A DNA stretch of 64,000 nt from Gordonia soli NBRC 108243 (GCF_000334455.1 NZ_BANX01000033.1:1-64000), one strand, 5' to 3'; shown: positions 50,347 through 62,149, counted from the stretch's first letter. Numbers and translations: made by a program. The notes: generated by a model from the sequence alone, not told the origin.

Positions 50347-51777
50347 ATGGGTGATCCGAAGAAGCTGATCCTGAACGCCACCGAGATGTCCACCTCCGGA
50401 CACATCGCGTTCGGGCTCTGGCGGCTCACCGATCCGACCCGGCCGCACTACACAGAACTCCGCTACTGGACTGAGCTCGGCCGGCAACTCGAGGCCGGCG
50501 GCTTCGATGCATTGTTCATCGCCGACGCACTCGGCCAACTCGACACCTACACGGGCAGCGCGGATCCCGCTCTGCGCACCGCGTCGCAGACGCCCCTCGA
50601 CGATCCGTTGCTCGTGATCTCAGCGATCGCAGCTGTCACGGACACCCTGGGTTTCGGCGTCACGGTGTCGACAACCTACGAGCAGCCGTATCTGCTCGCC
50701 CGTAAGTTCACGACACTCGACCATCTGACCGGCGGACGGATCGGCTGGAACATCGTGACCTCTCAACTCGACAGCGCAGCACGGAACCTGGGCCACGACC
50801 GGCAGGTCCCACACGATGAGCGATATGCGATCGCCGCCGAATTCGTCGACGTCGTGTACAAGCTGTGGGAGGGATCGTGGGACGACGGCGCGGTGGTGCG
50901 CGACGCCGCTGCGGGTGTGTACGCCGACCCGTCGAAAGTCCACGCGATCGGGCACCGCGGACCCAATTACACGGTGCCCAGCGCAGCGCTCTCCGAGCCG
51001 TCGGTACAGCGGACCCCGGTGATCTACCAGGCGGGTTCGTCCCCGCGCGGCCGTGAATTCGCTGCGCGCAACGCCGAAGTCGTTTTCGTCGCAGGGCACG
51101 ACAGCCACGTACTCCGTACCAACATCGATCAGATCAAGGCTGCGGCCGCAGAAGCCGGCCGAGCACCCGGCAGCATCAAGTTCGTCGCATCCGCGCTCGT
51201 CGTCACCGACGAGACCGACGCCGCCGCCGAAGCGAAACTGCGCAAATACCAACAGGTCTACAGTGTCGAGGGCGCGCTGACGCATTTCTCGGCAATCACC
51301 GGCATCGACTGGTCGCGGTACGACCTCGACGCCCCGTTGTCCTACATCGAGACCGACAGCAACCGGTCGATCCTCGCGGGTTTCACCAAGGACGCTCCCG
51401 CCGGGCGGGATTGGACGCTGCGCAAGCTGCTCTCCCCAGAGCGCGGGATCTCCTACGCGGACTCGATCGTCGGAAGTGGCGAGACGGTGGCGAACGAACT
51501 CGAACGCATCGCCGAGGAGTCCGGTGCCGACGGGTTCAACCTCTCCGCGGCGGTGGTCCACGAGAGCTATCAGGACATCATCGACCACGTCATCCCGGTG
51601 CTGCGGGAGCGTGGACGGGTACGTGAGCAGGTGCCGGGGAGGACGTTGCGGGAGTCCCTCTTCGAGACCTCGAGTCCGCTGTTGCCCGCCGACCACCCCG
51701 GTTCGCTGTATCGTGGCGCATTCGCCGGACGGCCGTCGGCGGCGCCACCGCTGGTGGATGCCATCACCGCGGGGTGA
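50347..51777 (+). CDS. NtaA/SnaA/DszA-family flavin-dependent monooxygenase
   Basis: This 476-residue LLM-superfamily protein is of the long NtaA/DszA type. Typical parts are GFDALFIADALGQLDTY, LARKFTTLDHLTGGRIGWNIVTSQ, PVIYQAGSSPRGREFAARNAEVVF and ADGFNLSAAVVHESYQDIIDHVIPVLRERG. Members use FMNH2 and oxygen on nitrilotriacetate, sulfones or pristinamycin intermediates. Its role could be desulfurisation, but it lies 30 kb from the sulfur operon. ATG 50347 follows GGGAGTGA; a GTG at 50338 is an alternative. The 3' end overlaps the convergent nucleotidyltransferase gene by 14 bases. Confidence 0.85.
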   Translation: MGDPKKLILNATEMSTSGHIAFGLWRLTDPTRPHYTELRYWTELGRQLEAGGFDALFIADALGQLDTYTGSADPALRTASQTPLDDPLLVISAIAAVTDTLGFGVTVSTTYEQPYLLARKFTTLDHLTGGRIGWNIVTSQLDSAARNLGHDRQVPHDERYAIAAEFVDVVYKLWEGSWDDGAVVRDAAAGVYADPSKVHAIGHRGPNYTVPSAALSEPSVQRTPVIYQAGSSPRGREFAARNAEVVFVAGHDSHVLRTNIDQIKAAAAEAGRAPGSIKFVASALVVTDETDAAAEAKLRKYQQVYSVEGALTHFSAITGIDWSRYDLDAPLSYIETDSNRSILAGFTKDAPAGRDWTLRKLLSPERGISYADSIVGSGETVANELERIAEESGADGFNLSAAVVHESYQDIIDHVIPVLRERGRVREQVPGRTLRESLFETSSPLLPADHPGSLYRGAFAGRPSAAPPLVDAITAG

Positions 51778-52576
51778 GCGCCACCGCTTCGCGGACGAGT
51801 GCGATCGCTGCCGCCGGTCCGCCGCCGGCCGCGCCCAGCGACGTCATCGATCTGTCGACGAGGTCGCAGAAGTCCCCGGCACGCGCGCCGAGGGTTCTGA
51901 CATGGGGTACGAGATCTTTCTCGTTGACCACCCATTGTCCGGCGTCGGCGTGCCAGGCGTGGGCGCAGATCAGGGCTGCGACCGAGCAGCTCAGGGCAAT
52001 GTACGTGGAGTCACTGCGCGCCAGCGCCTTCTCCGCGTTGTCGAGGAGGAACCCGGCCTGCCACACGTTGTCGAGAAGTGCGCGACGGAGTGCGACGGGA
52101 TACGACGTGAGGTCTGCCCGGAGGGCGGCGAGAACGCCGTCGGGATCGGCGAGCGGTACACCCAGCGCGACCTCCCCCGCGTACGCGACGTCGAGGAAGC
52201 CCAGAGGATGACCGATCTGCTGGTGGAATGCGAATTCGCCCCGTAGAGCTCGGTCCCGCTGTCGGCGTACACGATTCACGTCTCGCAGAATCCAGTCGAC
52301 CGGGACTCGTGCGACCGTGAGCCATGCGCCGCCGTCCACCCAGGGACCCCACTCACCCGGACCGGCGATCTCCACCCGTTCACCGACCTGCTCGGCGGCG
52401 AGATCGGCGAGTACGTCGATGTCGAGTTCGTCGGATCGGTAGTACACCCCGAGATCGACATCGGAGTCGTCATGATGTGTGCCCCGGGCGCGGCTACCTC
52501 CCAGCGCGACCGCGCACACACCGGGTGCGGCAACCAGCGCATCCGCCATCGATTCGATTCGTGCCTCGTCGATCAT
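51764..52576 (-). CDS. nucleotidyltransferase-domain protein
   Basis: The protein has 270 residues. The N-terminal Pol-beta-type nucleotidyltransferase motif is clear: CAVALGGSRARGTHHDDSDVDLGVYY, with the GS and DxD catalytic pattern. The C-terminal half is helical, as in aminoglycoside-type adenylyltransferases. It may adenylylate a small molecule or protein; whether it confers resistance cannot be told. It is convergent and overlapping with the monooxygenase gene. Confidence 0.78.
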   Translation of the reverse strand: MIDEARIESMADALVAAPGVCAVALGGSRARGTHHDDSDVDLGVYYRSDELDIDVLADLAAEQVGERVEIAGPGEWGPWVDGGAWLTVARVPVDWILRDVNRVRRQRDRALRGEFAFHQQIGHPLGFLDVAYAGEVALGVPLADPDGVLAALRADLTSYPVALRRALLDNVWQAGFLLDNAEKALARSDSTYIALSCSVAALICAHAWHADAGQWVVNEKDLVPHVRTLGARAGDFCDLVDRSMTSLGAAGGGPAAAIALVREAVALTPR

Positions 52577-52646
52577 CGGTCACCCCCTTCTCCTGGAGTG
52601 TCCGACGGCGCCGCGAGGACTTCAATCGAATTCCACGACCGCGAGG

Positions 52647-53279
52647 TCATGGTCGGTGCGATACGGCCAACCAGCCACCGAGGCCCAGGAAGGCGGCGCC
52701 GCTACCCGCATCGATCGCTCGGTGCAGGCGGGCGGTGAGGTCGGCTCGACCGACCGCCGCACCGAGGACCGTGTACCCGAGCGCCGACACCGATTCGATC
52801 CCGATGTAGGCCGCCGCCAGCACCAGCAGATCGGACCCGGGTGCCGACGAGGAGAGGAACTGCGGCAGGAAGGCCGCGAAGAGCAGCATCGCCTTCGGAT
52901 TGGTCACCGCCGCGACGATCTCGTGTCGAAGCGCCTGTGCCACGGGCGAACCAGACGACACGTCATCACCGTCAGCATCGAGGCGATCCGCGTGGTCGTG
53001 CCACGCCTGCCAGAGCAACCGGAACCCCACGACCACGAGGTATGCGACCCCGGCCCATCGGATCACCTCGAACACGACCGCAGATCGGCTCAGCACAGCC
53101 CCCAACCCGGCAGCGACTGCGAGCGCCATGAGGGCGAACACCGCGAAACGTCCGACGACCCCGATGACCGCGGGAACCACACCCAATCGGATGGCGTTGC
53201 GCAGGCTGACGAGTTGGTTGGGCCCCGGCACGATCGAGATGACGATCGCGGCCGGGATGAACGTTGCCCACGAGATCAC
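52647..53279 (-). CDS. LysE/RhtB-family exporter
   Basis: A 210-residue membrane protein with six segments. FIPAAIVISIVPGPNQLVSLRNAIRLG is the LysE/RhtB signature, followed by IRWAGVAYLVVVGFRLLWQAW and NPKAMLLFAAFLPQFL. It exports an amino acid or similar metabolite. It is transcribed in the same direction as the neighbouring nucleotidyltransferase gene, with 70 bases between them. Confidence 0.88.
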   Translation of the reverse strand: MISWATFIPAAIVISIVPGPNQLVSLRNAIRLGVVPAVIGVVGRFAVFALMALAVAAGLGAVLSRSAVVFEVIRWAGVAYLVVVGFRLLWQAWHDHADRLDADGDDVSSGSPVAQALRHEIVAAVTNPKAMLLFAAFLPQFLSSSAPGSDLLVLAAAYIGIESVSALGYTVLGAAVGRADLTARLHRAIDAGSGAAFLGLGGWLAVSHRP

Positions 53280-53336
53280 CGCGCAGCCGGTCCGCTCGAG
53301 TCCTGCGCAGCGACAATCGTGTCCACGCAGGACTTG

Positions 53337-55736
<2,400 letters not shown>

Positions 55737-55876
55737 CGCGGTGGGTCTCCATCTCTGCGGCGGGACGCGTCGGCGGTCGACGTGTCGATCGGTGTCCCGG
55801 CGCCGGGCCTGGAGGCCGGCGTCGCGGGGTCGGTGTGGAACGTCCGACGGTCGGCGTCGGACGGGCCGTGTCGGCG

Positions 55877-56284
55877 TCAGGACTGCTGCTGGATCCGGAC
55901 CATGTTGCCCGCAGGATCACGGAAGGCACAGTCGCGCACACCGTATGGCTGGTCTGTCGGCTCCTGGACGACCTCGACATCCCCGGCTTGGATACGGTCG
56001 AACGTGGCGTCGAGATCGGGGGTCGAGAGGATGATGGAAGCGTAACTGCCCTTGGCCATCAGCTCGGCGATCGTCTGGCGCTCATCCTCGGTGATGCCGG
56101 GGGTCGCGGCCGGAGGATGGAGGACGATCGATGTCGCATGCTGGGGCGGGCCGACCGTGATCCATCGCATGCCCGCATATCCCACGTCGTTGCGCACCTC
56201 GAATCCGAGAGTGTCGCGGTAGAAGGCCAGCGACGCCTCGGGATCGTCGTGCGGGAGAAAGGTCTGTGCAATGGTGATGTCCAT
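55877..56284 (-). CDS. VOC-superfamily protein (glyoxalase/bleomycin-resistance type)
   Basis: A protein of about 135 residues with one VOC module pair: MDITIAQTFLPHDDPEASLAFYRDTLGFEV, a central SIVLHPPAATPG, and CAFRDPAGNMVRIQQQ. It may bind or degrade a small molecule. It is the second gene of an AraC-VOC pair: a GTG at 56293 overlaps the araC stop as GTGA, and ATG 56284 is a close alternative used here. Confidence 0.82.
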   Translation of the reverse strand: MDITIAQTFLPHDDPEASLAFYRDTLGFEVRNDVGYAGMRWITVGPPQHATSIVLHPPAATPGITEDERQTIAELMAKGSYASIILSTPDLDATFDRIQAGDVEVVQEPTDQPYGVRDCAFRDPAGNMVRIQQQS

Positions 56285-56289
56285 GGCGA

Positions 56290-56736
56290 TCACGCTAGTT
56301 CGCGGGTGTCACCCGCTGCTTCTCGATTCCTGATCGGTCTGGTCACCTGTTTCGCGACACACGACGGGATTCCGGCGGTCACCTGCGCATCGCGGCGATA
56401 GACGCTGGGCGGCACGCCGACCAACTCGGTGAACCGAGTGCTGAACGTACCGAGCGATGAACACCCGACCGCGAAACACACCTCGGTGACCGAGAGGTCG
56501 CCTCTGCGGAGCAGGGCCATCGCACGTTCGATCCGTCGCGTCATCAGATAGGAGTACGGGGACTCGCCGTATGCGGCCCGGAACTGCCTGCTGAGGTGTC
56601 CTGCCGACATGTTGACGCGGCGGGCCAGGCCTTCGACGTCCAACGGCTGCGCGTACTCGCGGTCGATCCGATCGCGCACACGACGCAGCAGCGCCAGATC
56701 CCGAAGGCGTCGGGTCGATGCGGGCGTGGCGGTCAC
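56290..56736 (-). CDS. AraC-family regulator (DNA-binding domain only)
   Basis: This 148-residue protein consists almost only of the AraC double helix-turn-helix: LEGLARRVNMSAGHLSRQFRAAYGESPYSYLMTRRIERAMALLRRGDLSVTEVCFAVGCSSLGTFSTRFTELVGVPPSVYRR (continuous in the protein, positions about 36-116). No separate ligand domain precedes it. It is coupled to a VOC gene, and such pairs usually control the VOC partner. GTG 56736 was chosen; the ribosome binding site is weak. Confidence 0.78.
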   Translation of the reverse strand: MTATPASTRRLRDLALLRRVRDRIDREYAQPLDVEGLARRVNMSAGHLSRQFRAAYGESPYSYLMTRRIERAMALLRRGDLSVTEVCFAVGCSSLGTFSTRFTELVGVPPSVYRRDAQVTAGIPSCVAKQVTRPIRNREAAGDTRELA

Positions 56737-56946
56737 CGGACAATCGTGCCATCTCGGACGTCTCGCCGTCGGCGGGTCGGACACCTCTGACCGGTTCCGT
56801 GCAGCAGAAGTAACGTACGGATCGGCGCCCTCCGGCTCGGCCCGAAATGACCAGCAGGCCACCGAACGGGACCGGGCACACCGAACTGGACCGGGCACCG
56901 ACGGGGAATCGGGCAACGACGGGACGTGAGGAGGTCGACCGGCAAC

Positions 56947-57594
56947 ATGATCGATCCTCGTTTCGCGCTCCTGGGAGCCGCATTCTCGATGATCGGGAGC
57001 TCGGCGTACGCGGTCTACACCATGCGCGGACTCGCACGCCCGAACCGGGTCTCGTGGTTCCTGTGGGCCTTGGCGCCCCTGATCGGTTTCGCCGCACAGG
57101 TCGACGACGGTGTCGGCTGGCCCGCCGTGTCGACGCTGGCGATAGGCCTCGGCCCGGTGGTGATCCTGGCGGCCTCGTTCGCCAACCGCACCGGCTACTG
57201 GCGGCTGACCGGCTTCGACCTCTCGTGCGGGGCGGTCTCTGTGCTGGCACTCGTGTTGTGGGCCACCTTCGACGATCCGGTTCTCGCTGTGGCCACCGCC
57301 GTCATCGCCGACCTCGTGGGCGGCATCCCGACGATCCGCAAGGCGTGGCGCCATCCGGACACCGAGAGGTCGGTGGTATACGTCTTCGGCGCGCTCAACG
57401 GCATCATCACCGTCCTGAGCCTCCCGCAGTGGACCGTCGCCGGTGCCGCGTTCCCGGCGTACCTGACGTGTCTCGGGGTCGGCATGACACTGGTGGTTCG
57501 ACTGCGCGGCCGGCGTCGTCCGACCGCCTCCCGTGCGAGCACCGACCATCGCCAGGGAGTCGGTGATCACCCTGCGGATCGTGCCGGGCCGTAG
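56947..57594 (+). CDS. integral membrane protein of unknown function
   Basis: A protein of about 215 residues with six to seven membrane segments, including FALLGAAFSMIGSSAYAVYTM, VSWFLWALAPLIGFAAQV and AVATAVIADLVGGIPTIRKAWRHPDTE. The repeat of short helices with WFLWALAPLI and GGIPTI recalls PQ-loop-type proteins, but this is not certain. The C-terminal tail is basic and overlaps the 3' end of the convergent DHFR-like gene. Confidence 0.65.
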   Translation: MIDPRFALLGAAFSMIGSSAYAVYTMRGLARPNRVSWFLWALAPLIGFAAQVDDGVGWPAVSTLAIGLGPVVILAASFANRTGYWRLTGFDLSCGAVSVLALVLWATFDDPVLAVATAVIADLVGGIPTIRKAWRHPDTERSVVYVFGALNGIITVLSLPQWTVAGAAFPAYLTCLGVGMTLVVRLRGRRRPTASRASTDHRQGVGDHPADRAGP

Positions 57595-58127
57595 GTCAGG
57601 TGCACCACACCGTTCTCGAATGCCTCGGTGCCGATGAGCGCGAGCGGCTTGCGCCCGGTGCCGTCCGGGAAGAGGCGGGCACCGGCTCCGAGTACCACCG
57701 GGTAGACGAGCAGATGCAACTCGTCGACGAGTCCGTCGTCGATCAGGGCGCGGACGAGAGTGCCGCTGCCGCTCACATAGAGGTCTCCCTCGACGTCCTG
57801 CTTGAGCTTCCGGATCGCGTTCGCGTCGTAGCCGCCGATGATCGTCGAATTCGACCACTCGTCGCCGTCGGCCAGTGACTCCGAGACCACGTACTTGGGC
57901 GACTCGTTGAAGAACGTCGCACCCGGATCGTCCTCCGCCGACCGCGCCGACCAGGCCGGCGCGAACATCTGGAAGGTGTTGCGTCCGAGCAGGATGCCTG
58001 AGCTGCTCCCGGTCAGCGCACCGATCGCTGCTCCCAGCTCCTCGGTGAAGCCGTACTCGGCAGTGAAGCTCGGATCCTCATAACCTCCGTCGAGCGAGAC
58101 GAATTCGTGGACCAGGATCTTTCCCAT
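57567..58127 (-). CDS. dihydrofolate reductase-family (RibD C-domain-like) protein
   Basis: A 186-residue protein with the DHFR/RibD-C fold: ILVHEFVSLDGGYEDP at the start, GILLGRNTFQMFAPAW, LKQDVEGDLYVSGSGTLVRALIDDGLVDELHLLVYPVVLGAG and LFPDG. Such proteins are NADPH-dependent reductases of pteridine-like or other substrates; the exact reaction is unknown. GAGGAG lies upstream of the ATG. Confidence 0.85.
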   Translation of the reverse strand: MGKILVHEFVSLDGGYEDPSFTAEYGFTEELGAAIGALTGSSSGILLGRNTFQMFAPAWSARSAEDDPGATFFNESPKYVVSESLADGDEWSNSTIIGGYDANAIRKLKQDVEGDLYVSGSGTLVRALIDDGLVDELHLLVYPVVLGAGARLFPDGTGRKPLALIGTEAFENGVVHLTYGPARSAG

Positions 58128-58200
58128 GGGTGACTCCTCGCGATGTGTGCCGGAACCGGCGCCGTGTGTTCACCGATGATGACCTGAGCCGAGCCCGGAA

Positions 58201-58225
58201 GTAATCGGTCCTCCGGGCCGGTTAC
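58201..58225. terminator. hairpin downstream of nhaA
   Basis: GTAATCGG (58201-58208) pairs with CCGGTTAC (58218-58225) with one mismatch, and CC/GG inside extends the stem. It lies 13 bases after the nhaA stop and before the DHFR-like gene on the same strand. It is a probable terminator. Confidence 0.55.
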
Positions 58226-58237
58226 CGTGCGTCCGCG

Positions 58238-60148
58238 TCACGATCGGCGACGTGCCGCCGACATCTCCGTCTCGATCTCTTCCAGCGCGGCGATGAGCGT
58301 TCGTGCGTCGTGGGGTCCGCGGTGCCGGGTGCCGTTGAGGAAGAAGGTCGGGGTGCCGACTGCACCGCTGGCCACTGCACTGGCCTCGTGCCTGCCGACA
58401 CGCTCGGCGACCTCGGGGCTGTCCACGTCGACGATGAACTGCTCGACATCCAGTCCGAGATCGTCGGCGTAACCGACGAGGTCGGTGAGTTCGAGCGCGT
58501 GCTGATGGGCGAAGAGCAGGTCGTGCATCTCCCAGAAGCGCCCCTGCTCGGCGGCTGCCTCGGCAGCGAGTGCGGCGGTGTGGGCGTGCGGGTGGTAATC
58601 GTGTAGCGGCAGGTGCCGGACCACGTAGCGGACACGATCGCCGAAGTGTCCGTGGACGTCGGTCCACATCCCGGTCGACTTCGCGCAGAACGGGCACTCG
58701 AAGTCCATGTACTCGACCACGGTCAGCGCTGCTTCGGCCGGTCCGCGGACGTGATCGAGGTCGAGGTTCACCGGGGGCTCCAAGATGGTCGGCAGGTCGG
58801 CGGACGTCTCACCCCACCGGACCCGCGCCCTGGTGAAGATCAGCCAGCCGAGCGATCCGGCCAGCACCATAGCGACGAGTACGCCGACCGTCGCCATCCC
58901 AGCCTGCCGCGTGTCCGTGAAGGCGAGGCCGACGATGAGCAGCGACACGGTGAACCCGATGCCGGACAGGGCTGCGCCGCCGAGCACGCTTCCGCGCCCG
59001 ACGCCGTCGGGCAGCCGCCCCAGGCCCAATCGGATGGCCGCCCAGGTCCCGAGGGCGATACCCACGAGCTTGCCGATCACCAGCCCGAGAACCACTCCCC
59101 AGGTGATGGTGGAGGTCAGCGATGCGCTCAGCACGCCGCCGCGCAGATCGATCCCCGCGTTGGCCAGCGCGAAGACCGGGACGACGAACAGCGAGACAGG
59201 GCTCCGCAGGACGTCGTGCAGGCGCTCGTTGACCGATATCGAGCGAGCCAGACCACGCCGAGCGGTGCGTGCGACCGCCGCTTGTGGCGACTGCCAGTAG
59301 TCACGGAAAAGACGTTTCGCATTCTCGACCTCATACCGCTCGGTCGCGAAGGCGGGCACCAGGAGCCCGGCGGCCATGCCGGCAAGTGACGGATGGATGC
59401 CCGATTCCAGCGTCGCGATCCAGAGGACGATGACGATTCCGACGTACGGCGCACTGCGCCACTCGGCCGTTCGCGACAGCAGCCACAGGCAGACCAGGGC
59501 GAGCAATGCGATGACCAGCGGACCCCATCGGAGGTCGTCGGTGTAGACGACACCGATGATGGACACCGCCAGGAAATCATCGACGACGGTCAGGGTCAGC
59601 AGAAAGACCCGGAGTTGGTTGGACATGGCCGGCCCGACCATCGCGAGCACACCGAGGAGGAACGCGGTGTCGGTGCCGACGACGACACCCCAGCCCTGCG
59701 GGGCTTCACGTCCGGCGATCGCGAGATAGATCAGCGCAGGCAATGCGACGCCCAGCACCCCGGCGACCAGCGGGACCAGCGCGCGACTGCGATCGCGCAG
59801 CGATCCGACGGCCAACTCCTGACGGACCTCCAGACCGATCAGGAAGAAGAACGCGACCATCAGACCGTCGTTGACCCAGTGGTGTAGGTCCATGTCGATG
59901 CCGTAGTCGCCGACTCGTACCGACATCGGTGTATGCCACAGGTCGACGTAGGACGCAGAGACCGGAGAGTTCGCCCAGACCAGCGCGATCACCGAGACCA
60001 CGACGAGCAGAACCGCGCTCCCGGACTCGGTGCGCACGTATGACGTCAGTCGATGGATCGGAGTCACCGCCGTTGCAGGTGGCCCGTCGCCTGTCTTACC
60101 CACACCGAACACCCGCGACTCCTCGAACTCATCGACAGCGAGGGCCAC
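58238..60148 (-). CDS. nhaA: NhaA Na+/H+ antiporter fused to a DsbA-like thioredoxin domain
   Basis: The fusion has 636 residues. Residues about 25-415 are NhaA with twelve membrane segments; the transport aspartates are visible in LTLTVVDDFLAVSIIG (Asp-Asp pair) and GTDTAFLLGV. Residues about 445-625 form a DsbA/DSBA-like thioredoxin domain with the active-site motif CPFC (MDFECPFCAKSTGM) and cis-Pro in AVGTPTFFLNG. The antiporter expels Na+ in exchange for protons. The thioredoxin domain may respond to redox state, or use the membrane part as an anchor. Such fusions occur in actinobacteria, but the role is not clear. Confidence 0.9.
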   Translation of the reverse strand: MALAVDEFEESRVFGVGKTGDGPPATAVTPIHRLTSYVRTESGSAVLLVVVSVIALVWANSPVSASYVDLWHTPMSVRVGDYGIDMDLHHWVNDGLMVAFFFLIGLEVRQELAVGSLRDRSRALVPLVAGVLGVALPALIYLAIAGREAPQGWGVVVGTDTAFLLGVLAMVGPAMSNQLRVFLLTLTVVDDFLAVSIIGVVYTDDLRWGPLVIALLALVCLWLLSRTAEWRSAPYVGIVIVLWIATLESGIHPSLAGMAAGLLVPAFATERYEVENAKRLFRDYWQSPQAAVARTARRGLARSISVNERLHDVLRSPVSLFVVPVFALANAGIDLRGGVLSASLTSTITWGVVLGLVIGKLVGIALGTWAAIRLGLGRLPDGVGRGSVLGGAALSGIGFTVSLLIVGLAFTDTRQAGMATVGVLVAMVLAGSLGWLIFTRARVRWGETSADLPTILEPPVNLDLDHVRGPAEAALTVVEYMDFECPFCAKSTGMWTDVHGHFGDRVRYVVRHLPLHDYHPHAHTAALAAEAAAEQGRFWEMHDLLFAHQHALELTDLVGYADDLGLDVEQFIVDVDSPEVAERVGRHEASAVASGAVGTPTFFLNGTRHRGPHDARTLIAALEEIETEMSAARRRS

Positions 60149-60301
60149 TCCTCGACTGCTGCTCCGCTCACACCGAACGCCGCGGGCCCGGCACTTCTTC
60201 CAACGCCGACGTCACAGTGAGCGGCTCCATCATCCCCCAACACCTCTCACCCACGACTGCTCCGGTGTGCGTGGTGGAGAACTCTCGCCGAGGTCCGCCG
60301 A

Positions 60302-61141
60302 TCAGCCGACCCGCAACGGACGTGGGAGTGCGCCGTCGAGCAGAATGGCCATCCCACGTTCGGTCGCCGCATCGGCGGGAAGCAGCACGACAATCTCTTG
60401 GGCATCAGTGCTCGGCAGATGCAAGGTCTCTCGCTCGAAGGTCAGGGTTCCCGCCGAGGGATGTGCGAGGCGCCAGGGCACGTCCGGAGGCGGCAGGTGC
60501 CTGCTCAGACGCGCGGCGAAGTCGTCACCGGCCCGCTCGGTCAGGTCTGCGACGAACCACGCCGATGCAGATTCCGAGGGGCCGAGACGGAGATCGAAGA
60601 CCTGATGGTCAGCGACCTCGTCACGGTCGAGGAAGAACCGCTTCGCTCGGTCATCGACGAACAGATGCCGGGTCATATTCGGTTCTTGCTCGTCGAGCAG
60701 ACCGGACGGCCGCATCACACGAGCGAAGGCATCAGTGTGCGCGAGGACGTCGCCGAGCCTGTTGGTCACCATGGCAACGCCCGGTTCGAGCAGGTTGAGA
60801 GTGCGTAGCACCGGCGGCCGCACGGACCTCGTCGGGTGGCCTTCGCCGCGGTGTCCAATGCACGCCCCGCCGGTGATCTTCGTCAGGTAGCGGAGGTGCT
60901 CGCTTTCGGAGACGTCCAATGCCAAGGCGTCCGCAAGTGCGTTGACCACCTGCACGGACGGGTTGCGGTCGCGCCCCTGCTCGATCCGGGTCAGATACTC
61001 GACACTGATCCCCGCCCTCGTCGCCAGTTCGGCGCGTCGCAACCCCGGCGCACGCCGACGCGATGTCGGCGGAAGCCCCACCGCTTCAGGGGCGGTTGAA
61101 TCGCGCCGGGCACGCAGGAAGTCACCGAGTGGGGAGGCCAC
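60302..61141 (-). CDS. XRE-family regulator with MmyB-like ligand domain
   Basis: The protein has 279 residues. The N-terminal helix-turn-helix is LRRAELATRAGISVEYLTRIEQGRDRNPSVQVVNALADAL. The C-terminal half is the MmyB-type domain, with LNLLEPGVAMVTNRLGDVLAHTDAFARVM and AGDDFAARLSRHLP. MmyB proteins bind fatty acids or similar ligands and often lie divergently from an oxidoreductase they control. Here the divergent gene is an FMN reductase. Confidence 0.87.
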   Translation of the reverse strand: MASPLGDFLRARRDSTAPEAVGLPPTSRRRAPGLRRAELATRAGISVEYLTRIEQGRDRNPSVQVVNALADALALDVSESEHLRYLTKITGGACIGHRGEGHPTRSVRPPVLRTLNLLEPGVAMVTNRLGDVLAHTDAFARVMRPSGLLDEQEPNMTRHLFVDDRAKRFFLDRDEVADHQVFDLRLGPSESASAWFVADLTERAGDDFAARLSRHLPPPDVPWRLAHPSAGTLTFERETLHLPSTDAQEIVVLLPADAATERGMAILLDGALPRPLRVG

Positions 61142-61252
61142 GTGCCCACGGTAGTCCGGCCGGGACCACGCCGGGAGCCATCAGCCTGGCCCTGCGGGAG
61201 CCAGCCTCATCCCGGACTGGTCCGGATGACGGGATCGGACTTGGCTCGAGAA

Positions 61253-61852
61253 ATGACCGATACATCGACACCCACCCTTCTCATCGTCATCGCGAGCGTC
61301 CGCGAGGGACGCTTCGGCGCCGAATTCGGCAGCTGGGTCGCAGACCGGGCCCGCCGGCACAACGGATTCCATGTCGAGGTCGTCGACCTCGCCGACATCG
61401 AGTTACCGCTGGCTCTACCGGCGTCATCGCCCAAGATCGCGGGCTCCGACTATCCGCGACCCGCCGGGATGGCACCGCTCACCCGGGCACTCGAACGGGC
61501 CGATGCGATCCTGCTGGTGACACCCGAGTACAACCACAGCTATCCAGCATCGTTGAAGGCCGCAATCGACTGGCACTTCACGCAGTGGGCCGCACGTCCT
61601 GTGGCATTCGCCAGTTACGGCGGGGCGGCCGGTGGCCGGCACGCAGCGCTCCATCTCGAGAACGTCCTGGTGGAGCTACACGCTGTGCCACTGCGGGATT
61701 CGGTCGCCCTGGTCAACTACTTCACCGCGTGGTCCGATGGCGCACCCACCGACCCCGGGACCGAGGTCGCGATCACGGCGACGCTCGACCGCCTGGCCTG
61801 GTGGGCTCCGGCATTGCGGAATGCGCGCGAGGCGGCGCCCTACCCGGGGTGA
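61253..61852 (+). CDS. NADPH-dependent FMN reductase-family protein
   Basis: A protein of about 199 residues with the flavodoxin-like FMN_red fold: LLIVIASVREGRFGAEFGSWVADRA, FHVEVVDLADIELPL, and ADAILLVTPEYNHSYPASLKAAIDWHFTQW. It reduces FMN, quinones or azo compounds with NADPH. ATG 61253 is used; ATG 61226 is nearly as good. It is divergent from the XRE/MmyB regulator, which is its probable controller. It might supply reduced flavin to the monooxygenases elsewhere in the window. Confidence 0.85.
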   Translation: MTDTSTPTLLIVIASVREGRFGAEFGSWVADRARRHNGFHVEVVDLADIELPLALPASSPKIAGSDYPRPAGMAPLTRALERADAILLVTPEYNHSYPASLKAAIDWHFTQWAARPVAFASYGGAAGGRHAALHLENVLVELHAVPLRDSVALVNYFTAWSDGAPTDPGTEVAITATLDRLAWWAPALRNAREAAPYPG

Positions 61853-61945
61853 CCCCTTCCCGGACCTTCGGGCCTCGACGCGTGGCTGCGCCACGTCCGG
61901 CCGGCGACGAAGTTTGTGCATCGGAGGATTTGGGCATCAAAGGCC

Positions 61946-62149
61946 ATGGCAATCACGCAACACGACACCGTCCAGTGGAACACCTCGCAGGGCACCACCG
62001 AGGGAACCGCGGTGGAAAAGCGCACATCCGACTTCACCTTCGAGGGGCAGCAGTTCCGCGCCAGCTCCGACGACCCGTACTGGATCGTCGAGTCGGACAA
62101 GACCGGATCGCGTGCCGCTCACAAGGAGTCGTCGCTGACGAAGAAATAG
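61946..62149 (+). CDS. DUF2945/HVA1-like small protein
   Basis: A 67-residue cytoplasmic protein: DTVQWNTSQGTTEGTAVEKRTSDFTF, then WIVESDKTGSRAAHKESSL. This is the whole pattern of the DUF2945 (hypervirulence-associated, tudor-like) family, small basic proteins of unknown role in bacteria. AAAGG lies just upstream of the ATG. Confidence 0.82.
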   Translation: MAITQHDTVQWNTSQGTTEGTAVEKRTSDFTFEGQQFRASSDDPYWIVESDKTGSRAAHKESSLTKK

